In this document: piece by piece, positions 54,284 to 58,600 of the stretch | Layout of the letters: each line of letters opens with the position of its first letter | Numbering within the stretch: position 1 is the stretch's first letter | Assembly (NCBI GenBank): GCA_025350665.1 | Contig: JANXXJ010000293.1 | Coordinates: 1 to 58,600, forward strand | Reading direction: 5' to 3' | DNA from: Gemmatimonadota bacterium | Lineage (GTDB): Bacteria; Gemmatimonadota; Gemmatimonadetes; Gemmatimonadales; GWC2-71-9 | Length of the DNA: 58,600 nucleotides | Notes under the pieces: generated by a model | Seen by the model: only the letters and a program-made list of their open reading frames with translations | The model's database searches: none | What the model was told of the DNA's origin: nothing | Translations under genes and position numbers: made by a program

Positions 54284-54361
54284 GTTGGGTCACCCTTCCG
54301 ATCCCGGAAGGGGCAAGACGAGTGCCAGTAGCGCGGCGGTGCGGTTGCCGGGGTGGGCGGC

Positions 54362-55120
54362 TCAGCGCCCGAAGCGGGCGGCGGCTTCGGTGAAGGTGTG
54401 GAACAGGTGCCGCGTCCTCGGATCTTTGACTTCGAGAACTTCCGGGTGCCATTGAACGCCGACCACGAAGCCGTCGCCAGGCCGTTCGACGGCCTCGACC
54501 AAGCCGTCGGGGGCGAAGGCCGCCGGGATCAAGTCGTGTCCGAGGCGCTTGAGCCCCTGGTGGTGCATGCTGTTGACCGTCACCCGCCCGGCGCCGAACG
54601 CCGTTGCGAGCCGACTGCCGCCGGCCAGCTCGACCTCGTGAGCCAGGTGATCGCGCTCGAAGCCGGCCGTCGGGAAATAGTCATGCTTGATCGCGTTGGG
54701 CAGTTGATCTTCGAGGTCCTGATGGAGGGTGCCCCCGAGGGCGACGTTGATTACCTGGAGGCCCCGGCACAGCCCGAGCAGCGGCTTGCCGTCTTCGATT
54801 GCCCACTCGGCCAGTTGCAGTTCGACGGCGTCTCTGGCAGGGTCGGTATTTCCGAGCTTGGGATGCGGCATCTCGTGATACCGAGCCGGCTCCATGTCCA
54901 CGCCGCCGGCAAGGAGAATCCCGTCCAATCGTTCGTAGACGCAGCGCAATGTATCCGGGTCGTCGTGGATCAGCGGAACCATCCAGGGAACCGCGCCCGC
55001 ATCGGTCGCGGCGTAGAAGTACCGCTGGTTCATGACCCAGGACGCCGGCAGCCCGCCGGGGATGCCGTCGATGGCCTGCAGGGTCTGGGTCGGTATGCCG
55101 ATCGTCGGCCGGTATTTCAT
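54362..55120 (-). CDS. Class-I glutamine amidotransferase-like / gamma-glutamyl hydrolase (PuuD-like)
   Basis: This 252-residue peptidase C26 protein has Cys118 in LLGLCRGLQVINVALGG and His and Glu in VVGVQWHPE. In E. coli PuuD cleaves gamma-glutamyl-GABA. Here it closes a cluster of amide-forming ligases, so it may remove a gamma-glutamyl group or trim a ligase product. It lies 80 bases downstream of the GCS2 gene, with an 11-bp hairpin between, which could lower its expression relative to the ligases. There is no signal peptide. Confidence 0.9.
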   Translation of the reverse strand: MKYRPTIGIPTQTLQAIDGIPGGLPASWVMNQRYFYAATDAGAVPWMVPLIHDDPDTLRCVYERLDGILLAGGVDMEPARYHEMPHPKLGNTDPARDAVELQLAEWAIEDGKPLLGLCRGLQVINVALGGTLHQDLEDQLPNAIKHDYFPTAGFERDHLAHEVELAGGSRLATAFGAGRVTVNSMHHQGLKRLGHDLIPAAFAPDGLVEAVERPGDGFVVGVQWHPEVLEVKDPRTRHLFHTFTEAAARFGR

Positions 55121-55160
55121 GGCGCCGTCAAGATAATCAGGGTAAGAGGATCATCGGCAC

Positions 55161-55196
55161 GGGTGGCCCGGAACCAAAGCAAGGCCCGGGCCACCC
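55161..55196 (-). terminator. Perfect 11-bp intercistronic hairpin
   Basis: 55161-55171 pairs exactly with 55186-55196 around a 14-base loop, in the 80-base gap between the ligase and amidotransferase genes. No U-run follows on the minus strand. It may be an attenuator or mRNA-stability element. Confidence 0.5.
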
Positions 55197-55200
55197 GGCC

Positions 55201-56307
55201 CTACAGGGTACCCTCGGCCGTCTCAACGATGAGCTGGTCGACCACGGCCTTGAGGTCGCCGGTCCGCTCGAACGTGGCCAATTGGCGGTCGGCGCTGGTC
55301 CCGTTCTCGAAAATGGTGAAGGCGTACTCGACCTCTTTCCGACTGCCGAGCTCGTCGAGAACGTCATCGACGAACCATTCGATCAGCTCCCGGATCAGGG
55401 TCCGGGCCGGCAGCTCCCTGCTCTTGCCGAAGTCGATCATCTTGCCGTCGAGTCCATACCGGCAGGCCCGCCACTTGTTCTCTTCGATGAACGTCGCCGA
55501 ATACTGGCGCCAGCTCAGGTTGTCCCGGCGGAGCTTCCAGACCTTGGCGATGATCGCCTGGAACAGCGCGGCGACGCAGACGGCCTCGTCCACCCGGGTG
55601 CAGACATCGCAGATCCGCATCTCGAGCGTGGGATAGCTCCAGCTGGGCCGAATGTCCCACCAGATCTTCGACGCATTCGGAATGCTGCCGGTACCGACCA
55701 GGGTGTTGACGACATCCTCAAACTCGCTCCACGAATGGAGGCTCCGAGGAATCCCGGTCCGGGGAAAGCTCCGGAACACAATGCTTCGATACGATTTGAG
55801 ACCGGTCTTCCGGCCCAGCCAGAACGGCGAACTGGTCGAGAGGCAGAGCAGGTGCGGCATCATGTAGCGCACCGCGTTCATCGCCTCGATGAGGAATTCC
55901 TTGTCCTCGATACCCACGTGGACGTGGGTGCCGAAGATCAGGAGCCGCTGAGCCAGTTCCTGGAGGTCCTCCTTGACACCCATGTAGCGTTCGAGCGGGG
56001 TTATCTCCTGTTCCAGCCAGCTCGAGAACGGATGGCTGCCCGCGGCCACGACCTTGAGGCCGTTCTTGGCTGCCAGATCCATGACCAGGCGTCGGAGCCG
56101 GACCAGTTCGGCGCGGGCTTCGGCCGGGGTATGGCAGACCTTGGTGCCGACCTCCACCATGGACTGGTGCAGCTCCGGTTTGATCTCGCCCAGCAGCACC
56201 GATTCTTCCTTGAGAATTTCGGTGATGTACGAGCGGAGCTCCCGGGTCTGGGGGTCGATGATCTGGTACTCTTCTTCGATTCCGATCGTAAGGCTGGGCG
56301 GTTTCAT
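55201..56307 (-). CDS. GCS2-type glutamate-cysteine ligase-like carboxylate-amine ligase (YbdK-like)
   Basis: This 368-residue protein from ATG 56307 begins LTIGIEEEYQIIDPQTRELRS, the GCS2 signature with metal-binding Glu residues. HPFSSW, FGTHVHVGIEDKE and SYPTLEMRICDVCTRVDEAV follow in family order. The family joins an amino group to the gamma-carboxyl of glutamate using ATP (YbdK makes gamma-glutamylcysteine weakly). The gap from the permuted ATP-grasp gene is 46 bases. Together with two other ligases and an amidotransferase it probably builds a small peptide-like metabolite; the partner amine is unknown. Confidence 0.92.
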   Translation of the reverse strand: MKPPSLTIGIEEEYQIIDPQTRELRSYITEILKEESVLLGEIKPELHQSMVEVGTKVCHTPAEARAELVRLRRLVMDLAAKNGLKVVAAGSHPFSSWLEQEITPLERYMGVKEDLQELAQRLLIFGTHVHVGIEDKEFLIEAMNAVRYMMPHLLCLSTSSPFWLGRKTGLKSYRSIVFRSFPRTGIPRSLHSWSEFEDVVNTLVGTGSIPNASKIWWDIRPSWSYPTLEMRICDVCTRVDEAVCVAALFQAIIAKVWKLRRDNLSWRQYSATFIEENKWRACRYGLDGKMIDFGKSRELPARTLIRELIEWFVDDVLDELGSRKEVEYAFTIFENGTSADRQLATFERTGDLKAVVDQLIVETAEGTL

Positions 56308-56353
56308 CAGGGCCGTTCCGGTTGAGCTGAAAGGTGAAAGACGGAACGGCCGG

Positions 56354-57700
56354 TCATCGCGGCTCGACGACGAAGGTCGGCACGGTGGAGCCACCGCCTG
56401 CCGTCACGTTCACGAGGGTTGCGGTTGACACCCGGGTGAGGCAGCCGTCCACGAACGCGCCGTCGAAGCAGAATGGCGCGGTGTCGACTATGCGGTCGGC
56501 ATAGACAACGGCCCCGTCGGCCAGGCTCGGGAAGGTTTCGGACGGGAGCCCGATTCGGCGCTGAACGATGTACGGCTGCTCCAAGGCCCGGGCAACTTCC
56601 GTCGCCCATCGGCCGTCCTCCACTTCCCAGCCGAGAATGACGCCGGCCCCACCGTAGTCGTCGTTCGGTTTGAGCACCAGCTGGTCGCGGTTGGCCGCGA
56701 TGTAGGGAAGAAGGTCGATGGTCTTGCCGTCGAGCCTGGTGGTCCGCTCTTCGACCACCCGGGTCCAGGGCACGTGGTCATCGATCACCGAGCGTTCGGC
56801 GGTCGTGAACAGATGATGGTTGCGTTCGTCGCTCAGGACGGCGAGGCTGGCCTTCTTGTGGAGGATCTTGGAGCGGAACGGGTTGACCATGCAGACGGCG
56901 CCGTCCCGAACGGCCCGGACCATCGGGTGATCCAGGCCGCCCTGCTCGATCAACTCGTTGATGAGCACCCGTTTGTAGATCAGGTCGATGCGAACGCCCT
57001 CGGAGTAGAGTCCGCCGTCGTGATAGTCCACCTCGCCCGGGTCGCCGATGATGCATTGCAGGCCCAGGCCGGCGAAGTAATCCCGGAACAGGCGGAACTC
57101 GCTCTGGGTCGGCACTTCCTTCCAGTCGAGGATACCAATGGTCGGTCTTTTCGACCCGCCGGAGAACCGGCGATACGCCTCGAGGAGTGAATGGAGCACG
57201 TGATGCCGGACCGGGAGCGGACTGATCGCGAAGCGGGACCGGAATCCGCGCAGGGCGGGCAGCGCCAGAAAGAGCTCCGTGAGCGCATCGTTGTAGCCCG
57301 AGCCGGCGGGGGTCTCGGCGTTGTACTCCGTGAACCGAAGCCGGCCATCATCGGGCGAGAAGAATGCATCGAGTCGCGAGACCGGCGATGCCACGGTCTT
57401 CGGATCCTCCAGCGCCAGCGTTCGCTCCCAGGGCTCCAGCCGGAACTGGTCCAGGACGGCCGGATTGGCGATCGCCGCCGCCAGGGCGGTGTCGAACGCG
57501 CCGAGCAGACTGCCGATCCGGCTCCGCATCTCGTCGTACTGATGCCTCGCCAGAAAGCGGGGCCTCAGGACGGTGCACAGTGGGCGGTCGCCGAAACGGA
57601 GCCCGCGTCTCGCCAACTCGGCATGGAGCCATTCGCCTGACTCGACGCCGATCGGGCCGTCGAGCGCTGCATGCCAGGCCTCGATGGCCGGGTCCGTCAT
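56354..57700 (-). CDS. Circularly permuted ATP-grasp ligase
   Basis: This 448-residue protein has the permuted order of CP-ATP-grasp enzymes: substrate part FTEYNAETPAGSGYNDALTE early, a middle Rossmann region (RPTIGILDWKEVPTQSEF), MVNPFRSKILHKKASLAVL, and the ATP-binding block LVLKPNDDYGGAGVILGWE near residue 360. ATP-grasp enzymes activate a carboxylate as acyl-phosphate and join it to an amine. Its ATG overlaps the stop of the preceding ATP-grasp gene (ATGA), so both are made in a fixed ratio. Confidence 0.88.
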   Translation of the reverse strand: MTDPAIEAWHAALDGPIGVESGEWLHAELARRGLRFGDRPLCTVLRPRFLARHQYDEMRSRIGSLLGAFDTALAAAIANPAVLDQFRLEPWERTLALEDPKTVASPVSRLDAFFSPDDGRLRFTEYNAETPAGSGYNDALTELFLALPALRGFRSRFAISPLPVRHHVLHSLLEAYRRFSGGSKRPTIGILDWKEVPTQSEFRLFRDYFAGLGLQCIIGDPGEVDYHDGGLYSEGVRIDLIYKRVLINELIEQGGLDHPMVRAVRDGAVCMVNPFRSKILHKKASLAVLSDERNHHLFTTAERSVIDDHVPWTRVVEERTTRLDGKTIDLLPYIAANRDQLVLKPNDDYGGAGVILGWEVEDGRWATEVARALEQPYIVQRRIGLPSETFPSLADGAVVYADRIVDTAPFCFDGAFVDGCLTRVSTATLVNVTAGGGSTVPTFVVEPR

Positions 57701-58600
57701 GCCGGTCCGGGGCGCACGGGCCGGCCCTTGAGAAAATTCTCCCAGCTGGGCCGGGGTGTGGCCGGGGGCGCCTTGGCGAGGCGGATCGCCATGTCAGCCA
57801 TCGCCTTGACGACCCACTCGAAATGGGTCGGCGTCAGAGAGTGGATGTCCATGTCGGGGGCTGGATTCATGAAGTCGATCGCGTAGGGAACTCCGTCCCG
57901 GATCGCCCATTCGATCGAGTTCATGTCGTACCCGAGTGCCCGAACCAGCGTCAATGAGTCGGCGACCACGCGATCGTGCAGTGCCGTGGGGAGGAAGTCG
58001 AGTTCAGGATGATATTTCCGGGCCTTGGGGTCGTACTTGATCGGATAGATGACTTCCTGGCCGATGCACAGGCAGCGAACGAATTCGTCCCATTCGATGA
58101 ATTCCTGCACGATCATCGTGAGCAGCCCGGACCGGTCGTAGTTGTACAACAGCTCTTCGAGGCTTCGGCAGACGTAGACTTCTTTCCATCCGCCGCCGTG
58201 GGCGTCCTTGAGAATGCAGGGCAGTCCCACATGGTCGACGATCGCCTGCCAATCGAGCGGAAACTCCAGGTTTCGCAAACTCTCCGTGTGGACGATGCCA
58301 GGGACGTATTCCTTGTTCGGCACGACGACCGTTTTCGGACTCGCGAGACCGAGCGAGGTCGCCAGCGTCGCGCCGAAGAACTTGTCGTCCGCGGTCCACA
58401 TGAAGGGATTGTTGACGACAGTGGCGCCCCGCAGTACCGCGTGCTTGAGGAAGGTCCGGTAGAACGGGACCTCGTGAGAGATCCGGTCGATGATGACCCG
58501 GTACTCCGCCGGATCGTCCATGTGCGGCGCGCCGACCTTCACGAATTCGGCCACCACACCTTCGTGACGACTGTTGACTTCCTCGATAAACGCCGGGGGC
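57697..58600 (-). CDS. ATP-grasp ligase, partial (runs off window)
   Basis: The open frame continues past base 58600, so the N-terminus is missing; 301 codons are visible, and GTG 58557 is not taken as start because the frame upstream (PAFIEEVNSRHEG) continues naturally into it. The ATP-grasp fold shows PFMWTADDKFFGATLATSLGL, the lysine and glycine loop LKDAHGGGWKEVY, VQEFIEWDEFVRCLCIG and the metal-ligand end IDFMNPAPDMD. It resembles D-Ala-D-Ala ligase/RimK-like proteins. It begins the visible part of a four-gene ligase cluster. Confidence 0.85.
   Translation of the reverse strand, partial: PPAFIEEVNSRHEGVVAEFVKVGAPHMDDPAEYRVIIDRISHEVPFYRTFLKHAVLRGATVVNNPFMWTADDKFFGATLATSLGLASPKTVVVPNKEYVPGIVHTESLRNLEFPLDWQAIVDHVGLPCILKDAHGGGWKEVYVCRSLEELLYNYDRSGLLTMIVQEFIEWDEFVRCLCIGQEVIYPIKYDPKARKYHPELDFLPTALHDRVVADSLTLVRALGYDMNSIEWAIRDGVPYAIDFMNPAPDMDIHSLTPTHFEWVVKAMADMAIRLAKAPPATPRPSWENFLKGRPVRPGPA

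Overview
This window comes from a G+C-rich Gram-negative bacterium. The evidence is Gram-negative envelope genes (a TonB-dependent receptor and outer-membrane barrels), many Sec, Tat or lipoprotein signal peptides, and tightly overlapping operons. The gene mix (3-keto-sugar type oxidoreductases, zinc-ribbon/Sel1 Ser/Thr kinases, CocE-type and S9 hydrolases, an EF-P with a TPGNLRA loop) looks most like Gemmatimonadota. That placement is inference from gene content. I saw no rRNA, tRNA, CRISPR array, transposase or integrase.

Layout. (1) 1-12.6 kb: a glycoside or sugar catabolism locus with a DUF1080 protein, three Gfo/Idh/MocA oxidoreductases, a TIM-barrel isomerase, ApbE, an exported serine hydrolase, an MFS permease and a TonB receptor. 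(2) 12.6-16.7 kb: two tandem Ser/Thr kinases with outward-facing Sel1 repeats. (3) 16.9-20.6 kb: housekeeping genes (efp, a LIC_10091-type protein, lepB, an HGSNAT-like membrane protein). (4) 20.7-24.1 kb: a copper trio, comprising a cupredoxin/beta-helix fusion, a two-domain multicopper oxidase and a cupredoxin lipoprotein. (5) 24.2-28.1 kb: ahcY with an ArsR-methyltransferase fusion regulator and an amidase. (6) 28.3-34.4 kb: small secreted proteins and two divergent ABC-2 export systems around a PadR regulator with two visible operators. (7) 34.4-45.0 kb: a long overlapping plus-strand operon of exported hydrolases (CocE x2, GlcD-type oxidase, amidohydrolase, glycosyltransferase, S9 peptidase) ending in a decayed M19 dipeptidase. 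(8) 45.0-50.0 kb: a minus-strand operon encoding threonine dehydratase, an N-acyl-D-amino-acid deacylase relative and an apparently exported LanC-like protein with a CCG zinc motif, followed by a CarH-type B12 photoreceptor-like repressor. (9) 50.1-53.8 kb: a bicupin, a quinone reductase, a P1 peptidase and crcB. (10) 54.4-58.6 kb: a four-gene amide-ligase cluster (ATP-grasp, circularly permuted ATP-grasp, GCS2-type ligase, class-I amidotransferase) that runs off the window.

The most interesting loci are the four-gene ligase cluster, which looks like a pathway for an unknown peptide-like metabolite; the exported CCG-type LanC homologue beside a CarH-like regulator; the copper trio; and two regulatory regions with base-level architecture (PadR and ArsR-methyltransferase). 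All function statements rest on motifs read by eye. No database search was possible.
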